64,000 nt of DNA, from assembly GCF_023715605.1 (NCBI RefSeq), contig NZ_JAMBOL010000013.1, forward strand, positions 55,370-119,369, read 5' to 3'. The DNA comes from Halalkalibacter oceani. Lineage in GTDB: Bacteria > Bacillota > Bacilli > Bacillales > Bacillaceae_D. Made by a program: the position numbers and the translations under genes. Positions 9,325-16,656 of this stretch are shown one piece after another; the stretch's first letter is position 1, and each line of letters starts with the position of its first letter. The notes under the pieces were generated by a model. The model saw only the letters and a list, made by a program, of their open reading frames with translations, did not search any database and was not told the origin of the DNA.

Positions 9325-9837
9325 CTACAACATCAGTACAACAATCAATAAGCCGCTAAGAAAGCCGAGGCTCTTAATCATCCGTTCATACCGTGTTTGT
9401 CTGTCCTTCGCCTCCAGCTCTTCTCTTTCTAAATGAGCGAGGGTCAACTTAATTTGCTTCTGCTGCTGGTCCCGATCATGCTGGCCGAGCGTCGTGCCAA
9501 ATTGCAGCATGATTTCCCGTTCACTATCCAACAAAGACGTCCTCTGCCATGTCTCGTCCACGCTTTCCTTCCATGCGTCAAACGCCGTTTGCTCGTAGTG
9601 GGAAAGCCGCTCCGAGAAGCTCATGAAAAAGAGTGAAAGCGGCTTTGGCAGCTGTTCGGCAATATGCCTGCTCGCCTCGGCCAACGGCGTCAGACCATAC
9701 ATCATTTCAGCCTCCAATGATTGAATCGCCACCCTCAGCTGGCGCAGCTGACGCGGCCGTTCGCTCAGCCGCTTCGCATATTCAAAGCCGATGCTTGTCG
9801 TCGCCAACAGAATGAAAATCGCACCGAGCAGCTTCAT
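9325..9837 (-). CDS. spoIIIAB: Stage III sporulation protein AB
   Basis: SpoIIIAB resembles type II secretion F-domain proteins and is thought to anchor the SpoIIIAA ATPase. The 170-residue protein has an N-terminal membrane segment (1-20), a helical soluble part with RQLRQLRVAIQSLEAEM, and a C-terminal membrane segment (SLGFLSGLLIVVLML). It starts with an ATGA overlap with spoIIIAA, implying translational coupling. Confidence 0.96.
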   Translation of the reverse strand: MKLLGAIFILLATTSIGFEYAKRLSERPRQLRQLRVAIQSLEAEMMYGLTPLAEASRHIAEQLPKPLSLFFMSFSERLSHYEQTAFDAWKESVDETWQRTSLLDSEREIMLQFGTTLGQHDRDQQQKQIKLTLAHLEREELEAKDRQTRYERMIKSLGFLSGLLIVVLML

Positions 9838-10763
9838 TGGATGATCACGTCATTTCGCTTCTGCTGATGAATCCGCTTGACGACTCCCGGTTTTGTTCGC
9901 CTTGTCAGCTCGATTTGCCGTTCAAATGCGCCTTGGGCAAGCAGTTCCTGAAGCGCCGGCCTCCGCTTCACATCCTCAACGGAAAAGCCGTGTGCTGTTG
10001 TCATGACGTTCACCCCGGCATGCAGCGCCTCCTGAACGGCGATGACGTCCTCTTTTCTCCCAATTTCATCAACGACGAGCACATCCGGACTCATCGAACG
10101 AATCATCATCATCATTCCCTCAGCCTTCGGACAACCATCAAGCACGTCGACCCGGCCTCCTAGCTGAAGCTGGGGAACGCCTTTCATACTGGCGGCGATT
10201 TCAGAGCGCTCATCGACGATTCCGACCTTTAATGACGGAATCTGCCGCTCCGGCATCCCTTCGCTGATCAATCGCGCCAAATCACGCAGCAAAGTGGTTT
10301 TTCCGGCCTGCGGCGGCCCGATGATCAGCGTGTTAAGCCACCTACCCTGATAAAGCTCGGACACCAGCCGCTCCGCTGCGCCAATCGTTTCGCGGGCAAT
10401 CCGGATATTGAACGAGCTAATATCGCGCAATGTTTTGACTTGTCCTTTATCAAGAACGACCTTTCCGGCGAGACCGACGCGATGCCCCCCCTTTATCGTA
10501 ATGAAGCCTCTGCGCAACTCTTCTTCAAAGGCATAAATCGAATATTGACTAAGCTGGCTTAACAAAAAAGCGGCATCATCACCTTTTACTTGATAAACAC
10601 CGGCAGAACTGGTCGGATAATAAGGCTTGCCGGCAATCATCACCTCCAGCGGCCTTGAGACACGGACCCGGATCTCTTCGATTTTATTCTGCAAAGCAGG
10701 TTCGATGTTTTTCAGCAATTGGCGTATCGTTTCCGGCAAGATGCGCAGCACATCCTCAAGCAT
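9834..10763 (-). CDS. spoIIIAA: Stage III sporulation protein AA, secretion-type ATPase
   Basis: A cytoplasmic ATPase related to type II/IV secretion ATPases and needed for engulfed-forespore activity. In the 309-residue protein the Walker A motif is GPPQAGKTT (149-157) and the Walker B region is DVLVVDEIGRKED. An N-terminal domain includes the conserved IEEIRVRVSRPLEV. GGAG lies 8 nt before the ATG. It heads the spoIIIAA-AH operon, 18 bp after yqhV. The family is mother-cell sigma-E controlled in B. subtilis; I could not place a convincing sigma-E promoter here. Confidence 0.97.
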   Translation of the reverse strand: MLEDVLRILPETIRQLLKNIEPALQNKIEEIRVRVSRPLEVMIAGKPYYPTSSAGVYQVKGDDAAFLLSQLSQYSIYAFEEELRRGFITIKGGHRVGLAGKVVLDKGQVKTLRDISSFNIRIARETIGAAERLVSELYQGRWLNTLIIGPPQAGKTTLLRDLARLISEGMPERQIPSLKVGIVDERSEIAASMKGVPQLQLGGRVDVLDGCPKAEGMMMMIRSMSPDVLVVDEIGRKEDVIAVQEALHAGVNVMTTAHGFSVEDVKRRPALQELLAQGAFERQIELTRRTKPGVVKRIHQQKRNDVIIQ

Positions 10764-10781
10764 AGCCCTCTCTCCTTTTCG

Positions 10782-11063
10782 TCACTTTCTGATCCCGATT
10801 AAAATAAGCAGGACACCAGCTCCAATAAAAGCAAATTTTGAAAACGATAAACGATCCGACATCCCGATCAGTCCAACTGCAATCGAAGTAATAAAAATAG
10901 TCGGACCAATTATGACAAGCATCGCATTTAAGCCAATCGCTTTTTCAACACTATTAAAACGAAGCATCAAACCGGCCGCGGTCAGTTCTATTAAGCCTGA
11001 AAGAACGCGTAACCCGACCATGACCAACAGCGTCATTTCCACCGCGTGAAACCATGTCTTCAT
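10782..11063 (-). CDS. yqhV: DUF2619 family membrane protein YqhV
   Basis: A 93-residue integral membrane protein with about three hydrophobic helices. It corresponds by position (between efp and spoIIIAA) and by sequence character to B. subtilis YqhV, of unknown function. GAGGTGAAGGT precedes the ATG. It ends 18 bp before spoIIIAA and could share its transcript. The region immediately upstream holds the efp terminators, so its promoter must lie in the short gap 11064-11122. Confidence 0.88.
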   Translation of the reverse strand: MKTWFHAVEMTLLVMVGLRVLSGLIELTAAGLMLRFNSVEKAIGLNAMLVIIGPTIFITSIAVGLIGMSDRLSFSKFAFIGAGVLLILIGIRK

Positions 11064-11122
11064 ACCTTCACCTCGACATTCTTTCTTTGTACAACCTATG
11101 AGTGGGCGGCCCCGGTTTAGAA

Positions 11123-11173
11123 CTTAAAAAAAAGCTTGAGAAAAAAGGTCGTTTTCCACCTTTTTCTCAAGCT
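11123..11173 (-). terminator. Second terminator downstream of efp
   Basis: AAGCTTGAGAAAAA / TTTTTCTCAAGCTT (11131-11173) forms a long stem with an AAAGG/CCTTT core. On the minus strand it is followed by an eight-base T tract. It lies about 110 bp beyond the first efp terminator and just before yqhV, so it insulates yqhV-spoIIIA from efp read-through. Confidence 0.8.
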
Positions 11174-11281
11174 TAAAGCAAGCCGCCGTCCGATTCTTCT
11201 CTGCGCTTACCTCTTGATAGACACAGCCCTGAAGCGCTAGAACAGCCCCGCCCCCTATTTTCCTGCTTTTGTCGCGCAAAC

Positions 11282-11324
11282 AAAGAAATCTCCATCAAGC
11301 ACATGACCTGATGGAGATTTCTTT
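11282..11324 (-). terminator. Terminator after efp
   Basis: A near-perfect stem pairs AAAGAAATCTCCATCA with TGATGGAGATTTCTTT (11282-11324), starting 16 bp after the efp stop. The minus-strand tail is TTTCTTTG. Confidence 0.75.
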
Positions 11325-11339
11325 TCCTGTATTATCATG

Positions 11340-11897
11340 TTATGCCCGTGATACGTAAGCGCCGCTGCGCGTATCAATAATAAGGACGTCCCCTTGATTG
11401 ATAAAGAAAGGCACCTGAACCGTTAATCCGGTTTCCAGCGTAGCCGGCTTCGTGCCGCCAGACGCTGTATCCCCTTTAATACCCGGCTCCGTTTCCGTCA
11501 CTTCAAGCTGTACTGTGTTAGGGACTTCGACACCAAGGGTCTCCCCTTGATACGTAATGATTTGCACTTCCATGTTTTCTTTTAAAAATTTCAGCTCCCG
11601 CTCAATTTGCGCACTCGGCAGTTCAATTTGCTCGTAGGATTCGTTATCCATGAACGTGTGCATATCACCGCTGGCATATAAATATTGCATACGGCGATTT
11701 TCAATATGGGCTTTTGACACTTTCTCGCCCGCGCGGAATGTTTTTTCCTGAATCGCTCCCGTTCTCAGGTTGCGCAGCTTTGAACGAACAAAGGCGGCCC
11801 CTTTACCCGGTTTTACATGTTGGAATTCGATAACCTGCCAAATTCCACCATCCACTTCAATCGTTAAACCTGTTTTAAAATCGTTTACTGAAATCAT
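11340..11897 (-). CDS. efp: Elongation factor P
   Basis: EF-P enters the ribosomal E site and relieves stalling at polyproline. The 185-residue protein has three beta domains. The N-terminal KOW-like domain carries the modifiable loop KPGKGAAF, and the C-terminal domain ends with the conserved [18 protein letters not shown] longer frame adds MEETN, but GGAGG is placed 8 nt before the ATG at 11897. It follows pepP by 111 bp and ends at two consecutive terminators. Confidence 0.98.
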   Translation of the reverse strand: MISVNDFKTGLTIEVDGGIWQVIEFQHVKPGKGAAFVRSKLRNLRTGAIQEKTFRAGEKVSKAHIENRRMQYLYASGDMHTFMDNESYEQIELPSAQIERELKFLKENMEVQIITYQGETLGVEVPNTVQLEVTETEPGIKGDTASGGTKPATLETGLTVQVPFFINQGDVLIIDTRSGAYVSRA

Positions 11898-12008
11898 ATT
11901 CGTTTCCTCCATCTTCCATCTGCATCATCAGATGTTCACTCACAACCATTACTATACCACAGCTTTGAAAAAGTTTCCTTTACTATTTCACCCTGCTTTT
12001 TCAAGAGA

Positions 12009-13079
12009 TCATCCACCAATGACAAGCAATTCCTTTGGCGAGTGGGTAAAGGTCGAGTTGCCATCCTCCGTAATGAGAATATCATCCTCAATTCTCGTCC
12101 CGCCGACACCGGCAATATAAATACCCGGTTCCACGGTGACGATCATCCCCGGTTCAAGCACGGTTTCAGAACGCATCGATAACGTCGGTCCTTCATGGAT
12201 TTCCAAGCCTAACCCATGGCCTGTCGAGTGACCGAAATACTCCCCGTAGCCTTTCTCCGTAATATAGTCGCGCGTCAACGCATCGGCCTCCTTGCCGGTC
12301 ATCCCTGCTTTGATTCCCGCCATTCCACGGAGCTGAGCCTCGAGCACGGTATGGTAAATCGTATGAAGCTCCTCGCTGATTTGTCCGACCGCAACGGTGC
12401 GGGTAATATCAGAGCAGTAGCCTTTATAATAGGCGCCGAAATCAAGCGTGACAAGTTCTCCCGTTTGAATGACCTTCTCACTGGCGACGCCGTGCGGAAG
12501 AGCTGAACGATAACCGGAGGCGACAATAATATCAAAGGAAGAGCTTTGCGCCCCCTGCTTTCTCATAAAAAATTCAAGCTCATTGGCGACCTCAAGCTCT
12601 GTTACACCCGGCCGGATGAACGTGGTAATATGCGCAAAAGCGGCATCGGCAATATCCGCCGCCTCCTGGATGATTTTAACTTCCTCATCATCCTTCTTCA
12701 AGCGAATGTCCTCGACGAGTCCGCCAACCGGGACAAGTTCTGCCGTTTTAATAACATTATTGTAAATCGAGTGCGCCTCGTATGTAAGCTGCGCCTGTTC
12801 AAAACCGAGCTTCGTGATGCCAAGCCGCTCGACCTGCCGCGCGACCTCCTCATAAATCGGACCAGTGTGCTGGACAATCGTAAAACCTGCGGCCTGTTCT
12901 TTCGCCTGCTCTACGTAGCGGAAATCGGTAATAAACACCGCTTCCTTGGCCGCGATCAGGACAACGCCTGCCGTCCCTGTGAAGCGGGCCATGTAGCGGC
13001 GGTTGTAGCTGCTTGTAATCAAAAGCCCGTCAATGTTATACGTGGTAAACTGCTCTCTCAGCTTCGTTAATCGATCCAT
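12009..13079 (-). CDS. yqhT: M24 family Xaa-Pro aminopeptidase (YqhT)
   Basis: A cytoplasmic metallopeptidase that removes N-terminal residues before proline. The 356-residue protein has a creatinase-like N-terminal domain (1-125) and a pita-bread catalytic domain. Metal-binding motifs are visible: LDFGAYYKGYCSDITRT (Asp ligands), GHSTGHGLGLEIHEGP (His), VTVEPGIY (Glu) and GGTRIEDD (Glu). The ATG at 13079 is chosen because AGGAG lies 8 nt upstream; an earlier ATG at 13085 is only 2 nt from it. It starts 5 bp after aroQ, so the pair is one operon. Confidence 0.95.
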   Translation of the reverse strand: MDRLTKLREQFTTYNIDGLLITSSYNRRYMARFTGTAGVVLIAAKEAVFITDFRYVEQAKEQAAGFTIVQHTGPIYEEVARQVERLGITKLGFEQAQLTYEAHSIYNNVIKTAELVPVGGLVEDIRLKKDDEEVKIIQEAADIADAAFAHITTFIRPGVTELEVANELEFFMRKQGAQSSSFDIIVASGYRSALPHGVASEKVIQTGELVTLDFGAYYKGYCSDITRTVAVGQISEELHTIYHTVLEAQLRGMAGIKAGMTGKEADALTRDYITEKGYGEYFGHSTGHGLGLEIHEGPTLSMRSETVLEPGMIVTVEPGIYIAGVGGTRIEDDILITEDGNSTFTHSPKELLVIGG

Positions 13080-13084
13080 CTTCA

Positions 13085-13519
13085 TCACTCCTCTTCAAGT
13101 AAAGCACGTAAGGCAAGCTCGTAGCCTCTAAAGCCAAATCCGACAATTTGCCCCTTCGTGACAGCCGCCGTCACAGATTGATGGCGAAACGGTTCACGGG
13201 CGTGCACATTAGAAAGGTGAATTTCAATCACGGGAACCGCAACGCTGGAAATTGCTTCGCGAATGGCGTAGCTATAATGCGTAAAGGCTGCCGGGTTAAG
13301 CAGAATCCCAGCAGCCTGCTCATCTTCCGCCTGGTGAATCCAGTTGACAATCTCGCCTTCGATATTCGATTGAAAACATGTCACCTTACACCCTAATGCC
13401 TCAGCCTTCGTCGAAACATACGCTTCCAGATCTTCAAGCGTTTCCTTCCCGTATACAGTCGGTTCTCTTTTTCCTAAACGGTTTAAGTTAGGCCCATTAA
13501 TCACATAGAAATGCTTCAA
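13085..13519 (-). CDS. aroQ: Type II 3-dehydroquinate dehydratase
   Basis: Catalyses the third step of the shikimate pathway, 3-dehydroquinate to 3-dehydroshikimate. The 144-residue length is typical of the dodecameric type II enzyme. Motifs are NGPNLNRLGKREPTVYG (lid, catalytic Arg and Tyr), LNPAAFTHYS, EIHLSNVHAREPFRHQSV and GFGFRGYELAL. The start appears to be TTG at 13519, 7 nt after GAGGGG. Its partner enzyme shikimate kinase is encoded at 32.0 kb, inside the comG region. Confidence 0.97.
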   Translation of the reverse strand: MKHFYVINGPNLNRLGKREPTVYGKETLEDLEAYVSTKAEALGCKVTCFQSNIEGEIVNWIHQAEDEQAAGILLNPAAFTHYSYAIREAISSVAVPVIEIHLSNVHAREPFRHQSVTAAVTKGQIVGFGFRGYELALRALLEEE

Positions 13520-13584
13520 ATCGTTTCCCCTCTTTCCATCATTTGTACGCTTTCATTGTAGCACAAACTAAACCGCTGATTGAA

Positions 13585-14067
13585 TTAGTTTCGACGCTGC
13601 TGCTCATATTCATATGAAATCGAATAGCCGATAAACACGCCGTAAAGCACATACAAACAAAGCGACGTAATCAACGTATTTGAATCCAATTGCCCGATCG
13701 GTTTAAGTCCCGGAAAGATAGGATTAAGAACATAGAACACGAGGCCCCAAAGAACGAGACCAAAGACGACACCAACCCACATCTTATGCTGTTTTTGCAA
13801 AAGAAGCTTGTAAGTAAACGCCACTCCGATTGATAAGACAGCGATGACCGCCACTCCGACAAACTGGCCGATATAGGTGTCTTTCCAGTCGCCTAACGCA
13901 AACGGCATCAAGGCCAGAGCCGGCCCGACACGAATGAAATGAAAAAAGAAGGCAAAATAGCCTAAAAGCGACCAAATGATCCCGCCAAATATCCCGATCA
14001 GCGCCACTTTGGCCGGAAATGACATTTGCATTTCCTGCTCATTCTGTTCCAGATGCTGTTTTCCCAA
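13585..14067 (-). CDS. yqhR: YqhR family membrane protein
   Basis: A 160-residue membrane protein with four predicted hydrophobic segments, matching B. subtilis YqhR by position and by its pattern (FGGIIWSLLGYFAFFFHF, then VGVVFGLVLWGLVFYVLNP). Function unknown. The start is TTG at 14067, 8 nt after GGAGG; an ATG four bases upstream is out of frame. In B. subtilis yqhQ (DUF1385) stands next to yqhR, but here it is absent and the next gene is the divergent yqhP. Confidence 0.88.
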   Translation of the reverse strand: MGKQHLEQNEQEMQMSFPAKVALIGIFGGIIWSLLGYFAFFFHFIRVGPALALMPFALGDWKDTYIGQFVGVAVIAVLSIGVAFTYKLLLQKQHKMWVGVVFGLVLWGLVFYVLNPIFPGLKPIGQLDSNTLITSLCLYVLYGVFIGYSISYEYEQQRRN

Positions 14068-14221
14068 TCATCTCACCTCCACGGGTTTAGTATGTCCGCC
14101 TGACAGGATTTCCATAGCCTTCTATGAACAGTCTGTTTCTCAAAAAGTTGTCACAGCTTGTAAAAAGGATTTTTTCCCTATTTTAGCGAAATACTATACA
14201 AACTCCACGAATGTGATTCCC

Positions 14222-14250
14222 TTTTCATCATAAAGCATATATATTATAAT
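14222..14250 (+). promoter_or_regulatory. Candidate sigma-A promoter for yqhP
   Basis: TTTTCA (14222-14227), a 17-bp spacer and TATAAT (14245-14250). A leader of about 95 nt would follow before the yqhP ribosome site at 14342. The -10 is consensus; the -35 is only partial. Confidence 0.45.
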
Positions 14251-14353
14251 GAAAGGATTCTCTGTTTAAACCACATGAAAAATGGGAATTTACTAAGAAG
14301 AAGCATGCTCTAAAACAGGTGGTAACGCATCTATTTTCTACGGAGGTGGGCAC

Positions 14354-14758
14354 ATGCGTTCATTTATGAAATATATCATTCCGGTCGTTTTTCTGTTTGC
14401 TCTAATCGGGCTTGGGTATCAACTGATCTTTAATGCTGCCGGTTTTCTTGTTAATTTGCTTGTCATTGCCGGGTTTGCCGGACTGCTTTTTCTCGTGATC
14501 CGCTGGGTGATGGCGCGACGCTACGGCACCAGCCTGTTTCCCTCTCGAACTGGACCGACGCGGGCCCAGCTCCGTAAAGCGAAGCGAACAAGCTCGAAGA
14601 AAGCAGAGTCCGCACCCCCATCCTTTCTCGCACGAGGCAAAACATTACGAGCATCTAAATCCAAGCCTGCACGGCTTGCAAAACATAGAACAGCCAACCC
14701 TCATTTAACGGTGATTGAGGGCAAGAAAAATAAAAAAAAGAACCGGGCTTTATTTTAA
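14354..14758 (+). CDS. yqhP: SA1362 family protein YqhP
   Basis: A small protein (134 residues) with two N-terminal membrane helices (~7-26 and 30-50). A very basic, low-complexity cytoplasmic tail rich in Lys, Arg, Ser and Ala follows (55-134). By position and architecture it matches the yqhP/SA1362 family, of unknown function. GGAGGTGG precedes the ATG. It is one of few plus-strand genes in this part and converges on yqhO across a shared hairpin. Confidence 0.8.
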   Translation: MRSFMKYIIPVVFLFALIGLGYQLIFNAAGFLVNLLVIAGFAGLLFLVIRWVMARRYGTSLFPSRTGPTRAQLRKAKRTSSKKAESAPPSFLARGKTLRASKSKPARLAKHRTANPHLTVIEGKKNKKKNRALF

Positions 14759-14776
14759 TCGCTCCCGGTTTTTTGC
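14741..14776 (+). terminator. Terminator after yqhP
   Basis: AACCGGG (14741-14747) pairs with CCCGGTT (14764-14770), followed by TTTTTT. The stem overlaps the last codons of yqhP and sits between it and the convergent yqhO. Confidence 0.75.
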
Positions 14777-14778
14777 GT

Positions 14779-15675
14779 TTAATAACACCATTTTCTAATA
14801 AAGTCCTCCGTCTCTGTTCTTCCAAGAGTAATGAGCTGTTCCTTCTGCTCCTCGGACAGCTCAAAATCCGTCGCCTTCACATCCAGAATCGGGATAAAGA
14901 CGATATTTTTCGCATGATCAGCGACAATGTACCGTGTGTCATGGGCCGAGCTCATCGTTTCAAAAAGCGCGCGGTACATCGAAATCGCGTTTTTAATATC
15001 ATTCGTCGGCATTTCCTTCAATTCGGGGGTCAGCTGAAAGCCGATCACCGGCCGTTTCCCTTTTCTTTTTTTCCCGTCCATAAACAGCCACATCGGAAAA
15101 TTGCTCAACACGCCGCCATCGACAATATAAGAACCTTTGCCGCCATCCGTCCGATTATACATTTTCACAGGTTCAAAGAAAAACGGGATGCTGCAGCTCA
15201 TCCGGACAGCCCGCGCCACGGGAAACTTCTCCGGAATGACGCCGTATTCCTTTAGGTCATCGGGCAGCACAAGCAGCCTTCCCCTTGATAAATCCGAAGC
15301 AATGATGCGAAGCGAGCCATGCGGCAAATCAGCAAAAGTTCTGATTCCTTTTGCATCCAGCAGCTGTTTCATCCAGGCTTCAAGGCGATCCCCTCTGTAT
15401 AAGCCCAATTTGAAATAGAGATGAATCCATTTCATCATCGGGAACGGCAAATAAGACATCCGCTCATCTTTCAACGATTCGACATCGAGTTCATCTAGTA
15501 GGGTGTAAAGCTCTCCGCTCTGATAGCCGGCCTTTATCAGCGCAGCAATAATCGAGCCGGCACTCGTTCCGGCCAGACGTTCAAAGGCATACCCCTTTTC
15601 CTCCATCACCTGCAGCGCGCCGACAAAGGCAAATGCTTTCACGCCACCTCCCGCAAACACTCCATCAACCTTCAT
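14779..15675 (-). CDS. yqhO: Patatin-like phospholipase (YqhO)
   Basis: A patatin-family serine hydrolase, probably a lipid acyl hydrolase. The 298-residue protein contains the oxyanion-hole glycines FAGGGVKAFAFVGAL near the N-terminus, the nucleophile motif GTSAGS (G-x-S-x-G) and the catalytic Asp in VDGGVLSNFP. A 16-codon extension upstream is open, but AGGGGGTG lies 7 nt before the ATG at 15675. Position next to mntR matches B. subtilis. No signal peptide is visible, so it is likely cytoplasmic or membrane-associated. Confidence 0.92.
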   Translation of the reverse strand: MKVDGVFAGGGVKAFAFVGALQVMEEKGYAFERLAGTSAGSIIAALIKAGYQSGELYTLLDELDVESLKDERMSYLPFPMMKWIHLYFKLGLYRGDRLEAWMKQLLDAKGIRTFADLPHGSLRIIASDLSRGRLLVLPDDLKEYGVIPEKFPVARAVRMSCSIPFFFEPVKMYNRTDGGKGSYIVDGGVLSNFPMWLFMDGKKRKGKRPVIGFQLTPELKEMPTNDIKNAISMYRALFETMSSAHDTRYIVADHAKNIVFIPILDVKATDFELSEEQKEQLITLGRTETEDFIRKWCY

Positions 15676-15767
15676 GTGTACACACCCCCTTCTCCATCCT
15701 ATGTGAGAGGAGAAGGGAACCAAGCCTATGTTTTTTGCTAAGTTGTTATGTACTGTTCATGATGTAA

Positions 15768-15951
15768 GAGGCTGGACAAAAGGTTTTTTTACCTTTTGCC
15801 CAGCCTCCAAGTAATGAGCGGAACCGTTGCCTGATTTTGAAAGCCTTGCTGCGAGCGGGTTTGTCGAAGTAAGGGGCGCAACGTGCGGAGCCATTACTCT
15901 TGCGTGTGAAGCCATTACAAGTAGGTCTAAAGCTAGTTTTGTCCCAAGCTC
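15768..15951 (-). repeat. Dispersed structured intergenic repeat, copy A (divergent)
   Basis: Contains the terminator-like stem GGCTGGACAAAAGGT / ACCTTTTGCCCAGCC, then AATGAGCGGAACCG, a copy-specific middle, and the terminal block GCGTGTGAAGCCATT...AAAGCTAGTTTTGTC. The outer blocks match copies B (20487-20650) and C (43446-43601); the middle section differs. It begins just downstream of the mntR stop codon. The strand given is that of mntR, which it would terminate. Confidence 0.8.
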
Positions 15952-15956
15952 ATATT

Positions 15957-16379
15957 TTAATGGTCTTCATTTCTTTTTTGAATTTCACGCAGCTGCTTGA
16001 CCCGTCCTTCACTTTCCTGAAAGTATTGGACAAGATCGCCGATCCGGTCAATCGCATCCCAGCTCAGATGATGTTCAATCCCTTCGACGTCCCGGTAAAT
16101 ATGAGTGTTATCCACTCCGATCAAACGTAAGAAATCCTCAAGAAGCTCATGGCGGTAGACTAATCTTTTCCCGACCTTCTTCCCTTTTGCTGTCAGGATC
16201 AGGCCTCTGTACCGCTCATATATTAAATAATCACTTTTATCAAGCTTCTGAACCATTTTCGTAACCGATGAAGGATGGACTTCTAATGCCTCGGCGATAT
16301 CGGAGACACGGGCATAGCCCTTCTCCTCTATTAAAATATAAATGCGTTCTAAATAATCTTCCATACTAGGTGTTGGCAT
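15957..16379 (-). CDS. mntR: Manganese-responsive transcriptional regulator MntR
   Basis: A DtxR-family repressor of manganese uptake genes. The 140-residue protein has an N-terminal winged helix ([20 protein letters not shown]) and a dimerisation/metal-binding domain. Mn ligands of the family are visible: D8 and E11 in [14 protein letters not shown], the His of YRHELLEDF, and the Glu/His cluster in VEGIEHHLS. There is no SH3 domain, as expected for MntR. GGAGG lies 6 nt before the ATG at 16379. A -10-like TAAAAT lies near 16446 upstream on the minus strand. Confidence 0.96.
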   Translation of the reverse strand: MPTPSMEDYLERIYILIEEKGYARVSDIAEALEVHPSSVTKMVQKLDKSDYLIYERYRGLILTAKGKKVGKRLVYRHELLEDFLRLIGVDNTHIYRDVEGIEHHLSWDAIDRIGDLVQYFQESEGRVKQLREIQKRNEDH

Positions 16380-16599
16380 AAGTCTCCTCCATTTTGCAGC
16401 CATTCATCGTACTCGTGCGTTTTCTTCATACATAAGCATTTTTATTTTACTACAAACTATAGGAGCAGGACAATGTCGCCGTGGAAATTCATGTAAAACG
16501 ATTCCATCTTTGCGTTAACGATTGTCGCTTGCCTTGCCGGCTAGCCCTGCTTAGAAGCAATGTACGAAGCCTGGCCCCTGGCTATGTTGTAAACCTTGC

Positions 16600-16644
16600 A
16601 AAACAAAAGCCCGGGAAAAGGTGAAAACCAGCCTTTTCCCGGGC
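16600..16644 (-). terminator. Terminator after nrdJ
   Basis: A perfect 13-bp stem GCCCGGGAAAAGG / CCTTTTCCCGGGC (16609-16644) is followed on the minus strand by TTTTGTTTT. It lies 13 bp beyond the nrdJ stop. Confidence 0.88.
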
Positions 16645-16656
16645 CTGATGTTACGT

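Noticed and set aside
12546..13070. Plus-strand open frame of 174 codons
   Set aside because: Antisense to the yqhT peptidase; no ribosome site and a composition unlike a protein.
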